The notes under the pieces are model-generated. The model did not search any database. It was not told where the DNA came from and was given only the letters and a program-made list of their open reading frames with translations. Shown piece after piece: positions 41,776 to 51,619 of a stretch of DNA of 64,000 bases (position 1 is the stretch's first letter; each line of letters starts with the position of its first letter). A program made the translations under genes and the position numbers. The stretch comes from Desulfobacteraceae bacterium (GTDB lineage: Bacteria > Desulfobacterota > Desulfobacteria > Desulfobacterales > Desulfobacteraceae), in the NCBI GenBank assembly GCA_016743945.1, contig JADGFI010000001.1, forward strand, positions 1 to 64,000. The letters run 5' to 3'.

Positions 41776-43557
41776 TCAACATTTTTCCAGTTGATAATGT
41801 TCAAGCTTTCTGTAGAGGGTTGGTCGGCTTACCCCCATGAGACGGGCGGCTTTTGCCTTGTTCCAGTCTGTTTTTTCAAGGATGGAGATCAATTCCTGCT
41901 TTTCTTCGGATTCGGTTTTGGCATTGAAAGCTGAATCCGAATTGGACTGAAAATTAAATCGCTTGATTTCAGAGGGCATGTGTTCTGCTTCGATGACCTC
42001 TCCGGTACATAGAACAAAGCCGTGTTCCATTGCATGTTCAAGCTCCCGGACATTACCGGGCCAGGGATAGGTGGAAAAAACCTGTATCACCTCCGGGGCC
42101 AGGGAGTGGATGGGTTTCTTGTATTTTTTCTTAAAGTGATTGAGAAAATGGTCCACCAGGAGCGGGATATCTCCATACCTTTCCCTTAGGGGAGGCATTT
42201 TGATTTCCACCACATTGAGCCTGTAGTATAAATCCTCCCGAAAACGTCCCTCTTTCACCTCCTCTTTTAGCTGGCGGTTAGTGGCGGCAATGATCCGGGT
42301 ATCCACCTTGACAGGTCTGCTTTCACCCACCCGTTCAAATTCTCTGTCCTGGATGACCCCCAGAAGTTTGAGTTGAAGAACGGCGGTAATTTCTCCAATT
42401 TCATCCAGAAAGATACTGCCCTTATCGCACATCTCAAATCTGCCCACCTTGTTATGGATAGCACCTGTAAATGCCCCTTTGATGTGCCCGAACAGCTCGC
42501 TTTCCAAAAGCTGTTCAGCCAGTGCCGAGCAGCGAACAGTGACCAGATTATGGGCGGATCTGTCACTGAGATCGTGGATTTCCCTGGCAACAAGGCTTTT
42601 GCCCGTACCGCTTTCCCCGGTTATCAGAACCGTGGCATCGGTGGCTGCCAGAGCCCGTATCAGTTCAAACACCTTGTCCATTCGATAGGAGTTACCAATG
42701 ATTCGTTTAAATTCAGAGGTTTCCTTGAGACGGTTTTCTAAAAAATGAATCCGGGTGAGATCCTTGGCCACAAGGGCGGCACCCAAAGATTTTTTATGCT
42801 TGCTCAAAAGGGGAGAGCAGCTTATGGAAATAACAGATTGATTGCCCAGGGAATCAACAAAGGTTTTCTTTTTATTTTTAACGCTTTCTTGATAATTCAA
42901 GACCCTTTCTATGGTAGAAAGACAGGCGCAAAGAAAGGGGTTTTTGTCCTCCCGGATCAAGGTGCCCTTAAGGGAATCCCCTGGCAGGACAAGGCTGTCC
43001 ATGCCCTTACCCGGCAGGTCATGGTCAAAATTGTTTGAACGGTAAATCCGGAAGGCTGCATCATTGCAGGAAATAATCCGTCGGGAGTTGTCAATGGTAA
43101 TAATGGCATCATCAACACTTGTAAAAACAGCTTCCAGGTGATTTCTGAAATGATCCTTTTCCGCCCGGATACGTTCCTTTTCATCCATGAGTTGTTTATT
43201 TTTCAACGCGTTCCGGGCTACCCTGAGCAGGCTATCCTTGACAATGGGTTTCACCATATAATCATAGGCACCCTTCCGAACAGCTTCGGCTGCCGTATCA
43301 ATACTGGGTTGGCCCGTGATCATGATCACCGGAGAGAACAGGGCCAGTTCATTCACTTTTTCGAGAACTTTCAGGCCGTTTTGGTCTCCCAGTATAATAT
43401 CGGAAAAAATGATGTCCGGAAATTGGGAGGTGATCAATTCCAAACCGGTTTCAAGATCAGGGGCACAATAAACTTCATAGCCGTCATTGACCAGAAAGGT
43501 CTCAAATGAATAGCGGATACTCTCTTCATCATCAATCACAACTATTTTAGATTTCAT
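41776..43557 (-). CDS. NtrC-type sigma-54 response regulator with PAS domain
   Basis: 593 residues: receiver domain (1-120; FSDIILGDQNGLKVLEK with the phosphoacceptor aspartate), a PAS-like region (about 145-280; VDDAIITIDNSRRIISCNDA), an AAA+ sigma-54 interaction domain with Walker A GESGTGKS and GAFTGA loop (ELFGHIKGAFTGA), and a Fis-type helix-turn-helix at the end (WNKAKAARLMGVSRPTLYRK). It is the downstream member of the SBP-kinase-regulator operon. Its probable targets are the three sigma-54 promoters with TTACAC-type palindromes. The intact GAFTGA means it can activate sigma-54. Confidence 0.9.
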   Translation of the reverse strand: MKSKIVVIDDEESIRYSFETFLVNDGYEVYCAPDLETGLELITSQFPDIIFSDIILGDQNGLKVLEKVNELALFSPVIMITGQPSIDTAAEAVRKGAYDYMVKPIVKDSLLRVARNALKNKQLMDEKERIRAEKDHFRNHLEAVFTSVDDAIITIDNSRRIISCNDAAFRIYRSNNFDHDLPGKGMDSLVLPGDSLKGTLIREDKNPFLCACLSTIERVLNYQESVKNKKKTFVDSLGNQSVISISCSPLLSKHKKSLGAALVAKDLTRIHFLENRLKETSEFKRIIGNSYRMDKVFELIRALAATDATVLITGESGTGKSLVAREIHDLSDRSAHNLVTVRCSALAEQLLESELFGHIKGAFTGAIHNKVGRFEMCDKGSIFLDEIGEITAVLQLKLLGVIQDREFERVGESRPVKVDTRIIAATNRQLKEEVKEGRFREDLYYRLNVVEIKMPPLRERYGDIPLLVDHFLNHFKKKYKKPIHSLAPEVIQVFSTYPWPGNVRELEHAMEHGFVLCTGEVIEAEHMPSEIKRFNFQSNSDSAFNAKTESEEKQELISILEKTDWNKAKAARLMGVSRPTLYRKLEHYQLEKC

Positions 43558-43598
43558 TTTTCCTAACCTTTTTGTTTTGTGTCATTAATAGAACAAGA

Positions 43599-45800
43599 TC
43601 ACCAGGTCGGAAGATCAATCATCACCCGGGTCCATTTGCCCTGGATGCTGAGGATGGTCAATTCTCCTTCATGTTCCTCTATGATACCATAGCTGATGCT
43701 CAATCCCAAACCGGTTCCCTGGTCCTGGGGTTTGGTGGAAAAAAAAGGATTGCAGATCTTGTTCAGGATGCCCTTGGGTATACCGATGCCGTTATCCAAA
43801 AAGCAGATTCTGACCATGGGAATACCATTTATATCAATGGGAGAACAGGTAATGGTGATTTTCTTTTCCGGATCAGATTCCAAAAATTTCTGATTCAATG
43901 CATACCGGGCATTTCCAATAATATTTAAAAATATTTGTTGAACCTGGTGGATGACCGCCCGGCATGCCGGCAGGTCATCCGGGATCTTGATTTCCACACA
44001 AATATGTTCTTTCTTAAGCCTGGCCCGGTTCAGATCCAGTACATCCTCCATTACCTCCCGGATAAAAAGGGGTTGTTTTTTTTCTTTGCCTGCCCTGGCA
44101 AAGGAGAGCAGTTTGCTGACAATATTGGCAATCCGTTCCCCCTCCTTGATAATTCTGGAGGGAAGCTGGTCATGGGACTGGCCCGGAATCCGGTTGTCTT
44201 CAATTATCTGGGCATAATTGATAATGCCGTTGATGGGATTATTGATTTCATGGGCAACACCGGCGGCCAGTTCACCAAGGGCTGCAAGCTGGGCATTGCG
44301 CAACACCTCCGAGCGCAAACGTTTTTTTTCTGTGAGGTTCCTGCATACCACCACCACCCGCTTGGGTTTTCCAGTTTTGTTTTTTTGTACCACATTGCAG
44401 GTACACCAATAATCCTGGATCTTATTTTGGGCCAAAATCTGTAATTCGGCATCCTTTTCAATCCCATCGACAAAACATCCTTTGACAATGCAGTCTTCGG
44501 GCACCTGGGGCTGTCCATATAGAATTTTATGATACAGGCTGCCCTGGGCACTGTCACCAAAAAGTTCCCGTCCCTTGTCATTGATCCATAAAATTTCTGC
44601 TGTATCATCCACCATGAGCATGGCATCGTTAACCGCATTGATGATGCGGCTGATTTTTTCTTTGCTCTGTTTTAATGCCCTTTGGGCCTGGTCAAGTTCT
44701 CTGATGCGATTGTTGATGTTGTGAAAGGAAGCCTTGGTTGCCCTTGCCATGGAATTAAACTGTTTAGAGAGCACTTCAATCTCATCTCCTGTGGATTTGA
44801 CTGGAATTTCAATAAAATGCCCGGTTGCGATTTGTTCGGCCCCTTTTGTCAGTTCCCGAATGGGTGCCAGCAGTCGCTGCATGAAATAGAAGACCAGAAG
44901 GGCTGAGATTATGCCCCCCCCCCAGAGAATGGTCAAAAACAATCGGGTATAAAATTGAATTAAATCCTTGATCGCATTCCAATTACCCTGGGTGACAATC
45001 CCCCAGCCGGTTCCCGGGACCGGTGCAAACCCGGAGACAACGATTTCATCGGTAATCTTTTTGGTCACGGTGGCACCGGTTAATCCGGTCATTACTTTTT
45101 CAACCGCCTCCCTGTCTTCCATTTTTGATCCGATCAGTGAACTATGACGATGATAAAGTGTCTTCCCTTTGCCATCCACAAGGTAGGCATAGCTGTTTTC
45201 ACCTGATTTGTATTCCAGCACCTTTGTATAGGTGGTACCCAGGGTGGAGTACTTCACCGAGCAGATGCCCGCCACAACCCCGACAAATCCAGAATCCGAT
45301 CCAATGATGGGGACACCGATGAGAATTAGATTCCGCTGGGTTGATCCCATGCGGATGATGTCTGAAAAAAAAGGACGCAGGGTCTTTTTAATGGTTTGGA
45401 AACCAATTTTATCCGGGAAAAAATCGGCATGGAAAAACGTCGTATCCGGGTAGGACCACAAGGGATTCCCAAATTTATCAAAGGTGTATATACCGCCGTC
45501 AAAAAAGTGAAGCCAGTTTTTTGTCTGGGCAATGGTGGTTTCCATGTGAGTGAAATTTATTTGTTTCAGGGGGGCACTCTCGGCAAGGGTCTGAAGGAAA
45601 AAGGAATATTTTTGAAGATTTTCCGCCAACCGTTTGGCCGCTATCTCCGCAAGAACGGCATCCCGCTTTTTCACCACTTCCAATGCTGTATTTTTGATGG
45701 TGACCAAAGAGAGGAGGGTAATCACCCCCATGACTAAAAAAATAGGAATTAATGCCCAGAAAATGATTTTGATGCGGATGCTTTTGAACAAAAAAGCCAT
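43599..45800 (-). CDS. membrane sensor histidine kinase (Cache-like sensor, HAMP, PAS, HisKA, HATPase)
   Basis: 733 residues. A transmembrane helix (about 10-35), a large extracytoplasmic region of about 260 residues like a dCache sensor (YLVDGKGKTLYHRHSSLIG), a second helix (LFLTILWGGGIISALLVFYF), HAMP (RLLAPIRELTKGAEQIATG), PAS (RIINAVNDAMLMVDDTAEIL), H-box VAHEINNPINGIINY, and an ATPase domain (NIIGNARYAL, DNGIGIP, GTGLGLSISYG). The kinase is complete. It lies three bases after the substrate-binding protein gene and 41 before the response regulator, so these three form a ligand-sensing cascade, probably for betaine or a methylamine. Confidence 0.88.
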   Translation of the reverse strand: MAFLFKSIRIKIIFWALIPIFLVMGVITLLSLVTIKNTALEVVKKRDAVLAEIAAKRLAENLQKYSFFLQTLAESAPLKQINFTHMETTIAQTKNWLHFFDGGIYTFDKFGNPLWSYPDTTFFHADFFPDKIGFQTIKKTLRPFFSDIIRMGSTQRNLILIGVPIIGSDSGFVGVVAGICSVKYSTLGTTYTKVLEYKSGENSYAYLVDGKGKTLYHRHSSLIGSKMEDREAVEKVMTGLTGATVTKKITDEIVVSGFAPVPGTGWGIVTQGNWNAIKDLIQFYTRLFLTILWGGGIISALLVFYFMQRLLAPIRELTKGAEQIATGHFIEIPVKSTGDEIEVLSKQFNSMARATKASFHNINNRIRELDQAQRALKQSKEKISRIINAVNDAMLMVDDTAEILWINDKGRELFGDSAQGSLYHKILYGQPQVPEDCIVKGCFVDGIEKDAELQILAQNKIQDYWCTCNVVQKNKTGKPKRVVVVCRNLTEKKRLRSEVLRNAQLAALGELAAGVAHEINNPINGIINYAQIIEDNRIPGQSHDQLPSRIIKEGERIANIVSKLLSFARAGKEKKQPLFIREVMEDVLDLNRARLKKEHICVEIKIPDDLPACRAVIHQVQQIFLNIIGNARYALNQKFLESDPEKKITITCSPIDINGIPMVRICFLDNGIGIPKGILNKICNPFFSTKPQDQGTGLGLSISYGIIEEHEGELTILSIQGKWTRVMIDLPTW

Positions 45801-45803
45801 GGT

Positions 45804-46886
45804 TTATTTCCTGCCACCTGGAGTCTGAACTGCAGAACCTGGAACATCAGAGAAATGAGCTGTTTTCAACGCTTGATCAATTTTCTTTTGTGCCACGGGG
45901 GTAACCCATCCATGCCATTTTTCCGGGTATTGTTTCAGGAAAAACAGGGCCTTGGAATGGAAGAAGTTGTTCTGGGAATAATTTTTATCTTTTTGGAAAA
46001 AAATATCATTGAACAGATAAATGTCAAATTTCATTTTTTTCAGCATATCCACCACATCCGGTGCTTTCTTTTTCAACTTGCCATTGGCAATTTTATGAAC
46101 CGCACTGCTTTTGAATGCGCAGGCTTCCCGGACCGGCGGCAGGCCAGGATTTGTTGCAGATTCAATTATTCTGGACCAGACAGCGTCTGAATGGGGGGGC
46201 TCCTTGAGAATGAACCAATCATTGCCTGTCATAATTGAGTTTGGTTCCCAATAATAGCCGAATACCGGTGTTTTTCTATCACGGGCACCCTCATAAATGG
46301 CTTCAAGGGCATCAGGGGAAGTGGGGGATACGGCATTGAAAAATCGGTCCAGGCCGTAGGCCTCAAGTTTTATCCTATTGATATTCCGGCAGGTCCAGCC
46401 AAAGATGCAATTGAAAAAAAGACCCTTGGAAGGATCTTCCGGGTCGGCAAAATCCCGCCAGTGCTTTTGCATGTCAGTCACTGTTTTGATATTGTTTTTT
46501 TTTGCATACCACTTGGGGATGATCCAGTACTGGCTGCCGCCTGTGTAGATAACACCGAGGTCTTCTATTTCTCCCCGGACCAATGCCTTGTCATACCAGG
46601 CAAGATTGTTTTCCTTCCACATTTCAAGGGTCACATCAATGTCGCCGGTGATCAGGTGATCGTGAACTTCTTTGATGGTGCTTTCCACCTTTTCCACCTG
46701 GTATCCATACCCCTGTTCAATGATGATTTCCGCAATGGCATTGGTGAATTTTTGCATATCGATCTGGTCATCCTGGAAACGGATGATGATATCTGATTTC
46801 GAGGATAAATTGAAATAAACCAGGAAAAAGATGAGCAGAAAGAAAGCAGGGATTATTATTTTGGCAACCGTGACCTTTGATTTCAT
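45804..46886 (-). CDS. betaine-type substrate-binding protein (OpuAC/ProX family) paired with a kinase
   Basis: 360 residues with a single N-terminal membrane anchor (IIIPAFFLLIFFLVYFNL) and a type II periplasmic binding fold of the glycine betaine (OpuAC) family: EVHDHLITGDIDVTLEMW, GVIYTGGSQYWIIPKWY and VFGYYWEPNSIM; the aromatic residues of the last are the kind that form the quaternary-amine cage. No ABC permease or ATPase gene is next to it. Its place immediately before a sensor kinase suggests it presents ligand to the kinase rather than to a transporter. Whether the anchor is cleaved is not clear. Confidence 0.8.
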   Translation of the reverse strand: MKSKVTVAKIIIPAFFLLIFFLVYFNLSSKSDIIIRFQDDQIDMQKFTNAIAEIIIEQGYGYQVEKVESTIKEVHDHLITGDIDVTLEMWKENNLAWYDKALVRGEIEDLGVIYTGGSQYWIIPKWYAKKNNIKTVTDMQKHWRDFADPEDPSKGLFFNCIFGWTCRNINRIKLEAYGLDRFFNAVSPTSPDALEAIYEGARDRKTPVFGYYWEPNSIMTGNDWFILKEPPHSDAVWSRIIESATNPGLPPVREACAFKSSAVHKIANGKLKKKAPDVVDMLKKMKFDIYLFNDIFFQKDKNYSQNNFFHSKALFFLKQYPEKWHGWVTPVAQKKIDQALKTAHFSDVPGSAVQTPGGRK

Positions 46887-47040
46887 TCTCGGACTTCCTA
46901 TAATTATACGTGGTAATACTTGATACCATCAGTGTAAATCAGATAAAAAAGTCACCCAAAACAATATTAAGTATTCATACCCAACAAGACCTATAATAAT
47001 ATCATTGGTCTCAGCAGATTTCCATTAAAATTTAAATGAA

Positions 47041-47081
47041 AATGCCCCTGGCAATAGTTGTTCCTTGCTGTCAGGGGCATT
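47041..47081 (-). terminator. terminator after etfA
   Basis: AATGCCCCTG / CAGGGGCATT form a stem around a 21-base loop; on the minus strand it is followed by TTCATTTAAATTTT. It lies 12 bases past the etfA stop and separates that operon from the sensing operon. Confidence 0.75.
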
Positions 47082-47092
47082 ATCTAAATTGA

Positions 47093-48058
47093 TTAATCTG
47101 CTTTTTTTATCTCGGCCGTGATGGCCGGAACAACGGAAAACAGATCATCCACAATACAATAGTCTGCTACTTTGAATATCAATGCATCCGGGTCCTTGTT
47201 GATGCCTACAATGACATCGGAGGTGCTCATGCCGGCCACATGCTGCATGGCCCCTGAAATACCGCAGGCAATATAGAGTTTGGGGGAGACCACCTTGCCG
47301 GTCTGTCCCACCTGGTCAGACTGGGGACGCCACCCAAGATCCACGGCGTTCCTTGAGGCTCCCACGGCGCCGCCCAGAACGGCTGCCAATTTTTCCAGGA
47401 GACCAAAATCATCTCCTTCCATGCCCCGGCCACCGGAAACAATAAAATCAGCTTCTGTCAGTTCGGGTTTGGTGGAAAATTCTATCTTTTCTTCCAGCAA
47501 TGTTACATTGACCTCGCCAAGATTAACGGTCATGCTTTCAATTTTGCCAATGGCTGCGCTTTCTTTGACCTCAAAAACATTGGGCCGGATGGAGGCCAGT
47601 TGTATATCTCCTTCAATGTCCACCTTGGCAATTACCTTTCCGCCAAAAAGTGCCCGGGTGCCCACCAGTCTCCCCGCTTCAATTTCAAGATCAGAGCATT
47701 CCACAGCAAGCCCTGCACCAATGCGTGCGGCGATCAGTGCAGAGATTTCCTTGCCCTGGCGGGTGGCACCAAATATCACTATTTTTGGATCCACCAAATT
47801 GATGGCATCAGCTATGATATTTTCATATTCACAGGGTCTGAATCTTTTAATTGCTGGATCATCCGCCAAAAGAATGGTGTCCGGACCGTAGGCAAGAAGT
47901 TCCTTGGCCCTGTCCTGGACATTGGATCCCAGGACCAACCCCGTCATCGGTTCTTTCAAAACATCTGCCAATTGTTTTGCCTGGCTGAGAGCCTCAAAGG
48001 AAATTTTACGGAAATTGTCATTCCATATTTCTGTTATTACCAGTATACCTTGTGCCAT
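47093..48058 (-). CDS. etfA: electron transfer flavoprotein alpha subunit
   Basis: 321 residues. The C-terminal FAD domain has VSGGRGMEGDDFGLLEKL, GASRNAVDLGW, QVGQTGKVVSPKLYIACGIS and GMSTSDVIVGINKD. Together with EtfB it takes electrons from an acyl-CoA or dimethylglycine-type dehydrogenase and passes them on. It forms an operon with etfB (20-base gap) and the dehydrogenase at 48932-51379, so it is likely the dedicated electron acceptor for that enzyme. Confidence 0.95.
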   Translation of the reverse strand: MAQGILVITEIWNDNFRKISFEALSQAKQLADVLKEPMTGLVLGSNVQDRAKELLAYGPDTILLADDPAIKRFRPCEYENIIADAINLVDPKIVIFGATRQGKEISALIAARIGAGLAVECSDLEIEAGRLVGTRALFGGKVIAKVDIEGDIQLASIRPNVFEVKESAAIGKIESMTVNLGEVNVTLLEEKIEFSTKPELTEADFIVSGGRGMEGDDFGLLEKLAAVLGGAVGASRNAVDLGWRPQSDQVGQTGKVVSPKLYIACGISGAMQHVAGMSTSDVIVGINKDPDALIFKVADYCIVDDLFSVVPAITAEIKKAD

Positions 48059-48078
48059 TATCTTAATTCTCCTATTCC

Positions 48079-48897
48079 TTAAATTACACAGGCCTCTTCT
48101 TTGAGAAGTTTGACAAGCGCCATTGCTTTTTCATCCACGTTGTTTCCGCTGATGGTCTTTCCGGCGCCCCGTTCCGGTGGATAGGCGAGGGAGCGGATTT
48201 TAACTTTAGCCCCATTGATTCCCAGATCAGCTGTTTCAAAACCCAACGCTTCTATGTCCCGTTCATCCACCTTTCTTTTTTTGGCCTTCATAATGGCCCG
48301 GAAGGCCGGGTACCTGGGCTCGTTAAGCCCCTTGTTGGCCGTAATGATGGCGGGCAGGTTTGCTTTTACAACAGCGGTTCCGCCGTCAATGGACTGTTCA
48401 CAGACAATGGCATCGGATTCAATCTTCTGGCTGATAACCAGGGAAATCATGGGGATGCCCAGCATTTTGGAAACAAAGGCGGGTACCTGGTAGTTGTCAT
48501 CGTCCACGGCCCTGTTTCCTGCGATAATTAAATCGTGGGGGGTGTCCTCAAGGAGTTTGGCCAATATTTTTGAGGTGGTATAGGCATCCACTGCGGCAAA
48601 TTGGTCTTCATCCACTTCGTCATTGTCAATTTCATCATTGATGTGGATGGCCTCATCCACTCCCATGGCATAGGCCACCCGGATGGCCTCGGATATTCTG
48701 TCAGGGCCTACGGAAACAACGGTTACCGTGACATCATCACGGCTCTCCTTGATCAGAAGGGCCTCTTCCAGGGCATATTCGTCATAGGGGTTGATGGCCC
48801 ATTTGAGATCTTCGGTATCCAGACGATCCTTTGATTCGGCTATCTCAACAGGGGCTTCGGTATCCGGCACCTGTTTCATTAAAACAACTATATTCAT
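48079..48897 (-). CDS. etfB: electron transfer flavoprotein beta subunit
   Basis: 272 residues with the AMP/FAD-binding EtfB fold: MNIVVLMKQVPDTEAPVEI, KWAINPYDEYALEEALLIKE and DDDNYQVPAFVSKMLG. It pairs with EtfA. ATG 48897 follows the dehydrogenase stop after 34 bases on the minus strand. Its C-terminus (EEACVI) is ordinary; no extra Fe-S motif typical of bifurcating types is seen. Confidence 0.95.
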   Translation of the reverse strand: MNIVVLMKQVPDTEAPVEIAESKDRLDTEDLKWAINPYDEYALEEALLIKESRDDVTVTVVSVGPDRISEAIRVAYAMGVDEAIHINDEIDNDEVDEDQFAAVDAYTTSKILAKLLEDTPHDLIIAGNRAVDDDNYQVPAFVSKMLGIPMISLVISQKIESDAIVCEQSIDGGTAVVKANLPAIITANKGLNEPRYPAFRAIMKAKKRKVDERDIEALGFETADLGINGAKVKIRSLAYPPERGAGKTISGNNVDEKAMALVKLLKEEACVI

Positions 48898-48931
48898 GAT
48901 TACTTTCCTTTTATCTCTTGCTTAAAACCGA

Positions 48932-51379
48932 TTAGATTTTTGTCCGCAGGTTTTTGGGATCATAGGGAGAGCTCAAATGGAGCTTGGCAGGAAGGGGTTT
49001 GCCCTCTACCATAATTTCATAGGTGCCATTCTTTATCCATTCATTGGTGATCGGACCTTCAGGATTGGTGATGTACCCCATGCCAAGGGCGCTCTTGATT
49101 TCAAACCCATAGGCCCCGGAGGTGTTTATCCCGTTGTATTCTCCATTTCGGTAGATGGGCTCACTTCCGTATAGCATGACCTCTGGATCTTCCAGGGTGA
49201 ACATGACAATCTTACGGTTGATTCCTTCTTGTTTTTGTTTCACCAGGGCCTCCCTGCCGATGAATTCCCCCTTGTCAAGCTTTACACCAAACCCCAGGCC
49301 TGCCTGGTAGGGGGTGTCGTCGGGGGTGATGTCGGATTCCCAGTGACGGTAGCCTGTCTCAAGGCGCAGGGAGTTGACCGCCTGCATACCGATAAGTTTC
49401 AGGTCAAATTTTTTGCCGGCTTCCATGATGGCATCAAAGATGGCAAGGGTAAAATGGGAGGGGATATACAACTCCCAGCCAAGTTCTCCCACATAGGACA
49501 TTCTCACGGCGGTGGCCCTGGCGTAGCCCAGATCAATTTCCTGGGCCGTGCTGAAGGGGAAAGCCTCGTTGGACATGTCTGCCGAGGTCAATGTCTGGAG
49601 AAGATCACGGGATTTTGGTCCCATGACGGCCAGCATGGCATATCCATGGGTGACATCCGTAATGGTGCAGATGGCATCCTTGGGAATACGGCGTTTGATA
49701 TAATCCAGATCTCGGATGGTGGTGCCGGCGGCCGTTACAATGAAAAAGGTTTCTTCGGCTGTTTTGGTGACGGTTACATCGGTCTCAAATCCCCCCCGTT
49801 CGTTGACCATGGGGGTATAGGATACGGAACCGATTTTGCCGCCGATATCGTTGGTGCAAAGATTCTGGAGAACGGCTTCGGCGTCCCTGCCCTGGACCAG
49901 AAGGTTGCCCATGGAAGACAACTCGTACATGCCCACTTTGTGACGGACGGCCAGGTGCTCTTCTTTTTGATAGGGAAGCCAGTTGGGGCTTCTCCAATCA
50001 TATTTATGAACCGCTTCAATCCCTTTGGGGGCGAACCAGTCTGCCCGTTCCCATCCTGCAATCATGGAAAAGCAGGCGCCGTTATCCTTTAGGCGGTCAT
50101 GGACCGGAGAACAGATAACTGGCCGGGCAGTGGCTCTCTGGCGGTTGGGAAAATGTTGTTCATAGAGAATTCCAACGGACTCGGTGGCCCGGTCATGGAG
50201 ATATTTGCTGTTCTGCTGCCAGGGAAACCAGCGGCGAACATCCACGGGCCATAGTTGCTCATGGGGATATCCCTGGGATATAATTTGTGCCAGGGCCCGG
50301 CCTACCCCTGCTGATCCAGCAATACCAACGGAGTTCATGCCGCAGCCAACAAAAAAGTTTTTAACCCCGGGTGCCTCGCCCAGCATAAACGCATTGTCCG
50401 GGGTAAAGCTTTCCACAGAGATCTGAAGGTGGCGAATCTGGGCATCTTCAAGGGCGGGAAAGCGATCAAAACCGCATTCCATGAACACCTCAAGCTGGTC
50501 CCAGTCTTCGGCCAGTTCGGTATATTTCCAGTTTTCCGGAATGCCCTTCATGCCCCAGGGCGTTGCCGTAACTTCAAAACCGCCCAGCAGGATTCCACCG
50601 GATTCTTCTTTAAAATAGGTAACCCCGTCAAAATCCCGGACCGTGGGGAAATGTTTTTTTAAGCCCTTGATGGGAACGGTGATGGCATGCAAATGCTCTG
50701 CCCCATGGAGGGGAATGCTCACATTCACAAGTTTACCAATATCCCTGCCCCACATGCCGCCGCAATTGATTAAATACTGACAGGAGATATCACCGGCCTC
50801 GGTTTTAACCCCGGTAATTTCCCCGTTTTTGACTTCAATATCCAACACCTTGCAGTTTTCGATGATGGTTGCCCCGCCCATTTTTGCGCCCTTGGCCAGG
50901 GCCTGGGTGGCGCCAATGGGGTCCACCTGGCCGTCATTGGGCAGGTAAAAGGCGGAAATCAATCCCTGGCTGCTCATGCCAGGCACCATTTCCTCAGCCT
51001 CTTTCAGGCTGATCTCGTGCATATCAATGCCAAAGGCCTTGGCCATGGCGGCACCCCGCAACCATTCCAGCCTCCTGTCCTCGGTCTGGCAGACACCAAT
51101 GGCACCGGTTCTTACAAACCCGGTATTAATCCCTGTTTCTTCTCCCAGGGTGGAATAAAGCTCTGTGGCATATTTGGCCAGGTTGGTCATCTCCTGGTTC
51201 TGGCGAAGCTGGGCCAAAAGACCAGCGGCCGCAAAGGTCGTACCCGACCCCAGTTCTTTTCGTTCAAGCAGCAATACGTCCGTGAATCCTGCTTTGGTGA
51301 GATGGTAGGCAGTGCTGCATCCGACAATGCCGCCGCCGATGATAACGATCTGGGCCTGTTTGGGTAGTGTGGTTGTCAT
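48932..51379 (-). CDS. FAD-dependent dimethylglycine/sarcosine dehydrogenase-like protein with GcvT domain
   Basis: 815 residues. N-terminal FAD amine-oxidase fold (IVIIGGGIVGCSTAYHL; VDPIGATQALAKGAK; CGMNSVGIAGSAGVGRAL near 380). From about 430 a GcvT-type domain that binds tetrahydrofolate (VGMYELSSMGNLLVQGRDAE; LGWELYIPSHFT; GYRHWESDITPDDTPYQAGL). This is the layout of dimethylglycine and sarcosine dehydrogenases, which remove methyl groups as formaldehyde equivalents onto THF. The tertiary amine products of the MttB/MtgB step would be its substrates, with electrons going to the EtfAB encoded next. It heads the operon, has its own sigma-54 promoter, and faces its likely activator. Confidence 0.9.
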   Translation of the reverse strand: MTTTLPKQAQIVIIGGGIVGCSTAYHLTKAGFTDVLLLERKELGSGTTFAAAGLLAQLRQNQEMTNLAKYATELYSTLGEETGINTGFVRTGAIGVCQTEDRRLEWLRGAAMAKAFGIDMHEISLKEAEEMVPGMSSQGLISAFYLPNDGQVDPIGATQALAKGAKMGGATIIENCKVLDIEVKNGEITGVKTEAGDISCQYLINCGGMWGRDIGKLVNVSIPLHGAEHLHAITVPIKGLKKHFPTVRDFDGVTYFKEESGGILLGGFEVTATPWGMKGIPENWKYTELAEDWDQLEVFMECGFDRFPALEDAQIRHLQISVESFTPDNAFMLGEAPGVKNFFVGCGMNSVGIAGSAGVGRALAQIISQGYPHEQLWPVDVRRWFPWQQNSKYLHDRATESVGILYEQHFPNRQRATARPVICSPVHDRLKDNGACFSMIAGWERADWFAPKGIEAVHKYDWRSPNWLPYQKEEHLAVRHKVGMYELSSMGNLLVQGRDAEAVLQNLCTNDIGGKIGSVSYTPMVNERGGFETDVTVTKTAEETFFIVTAAGTTIRDLDYIKRRIPKDAICTITDVTHGYAMLAVMGPKSRDLLQTLTSADMSNEAFPFSTAQEIDLGYARATAVRMSYVGELGWELYIPSHFTLAIFDAIMEAGKKFDLKLIGMQAVNSLRLETGYRHWESDITPDDTPYQAGLGFGVKLDKGEFIGREALVKQKQEGINRKIVMFTLEDPEVMLYGSEPIYRNGEYNGINTSGAYGFEIKSALGMGYITNPEGPITNEWIKNGTYEIMVEGKPLPAKLHLSSPYDPKNLRTKI

Positions 51380-51466
51380 TGAAATCTCCTGTGTTAAAAA
51401 TCTAAAATAGTTATTTTCACAATTGAAACCTAGGGTTTAAAATTTTTTTATTTCAATTAGGTGCTT

Positions 51467-51482
51467 AGCAACAGCCGTGCCA
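51467..51482 (-). promoter_or_regulatory. sigma-54 promoter of the dehydrogenase-etfBA operon
   Basis: On the minus strand TGGCACG (51482-51476), four bases, TTGCT (51471-51467): an essentially perfect -24/-12 match, about 90 bases before the start codon at 51379. Confidence 0.88.
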
Positions 51483-51619
51483 AAGGCATATTTATGGATT
51501 GAATAATATTTTTTAGGGGATGTGTTGGGCTTGTTTCTCTTTTAAAACAGATGTTTATCCGTTGCTTCCATGGTCGCAACCTCGTCGTTTGGCTTGGGAC
51601 GTTCGGGGTCATTCCGGGC

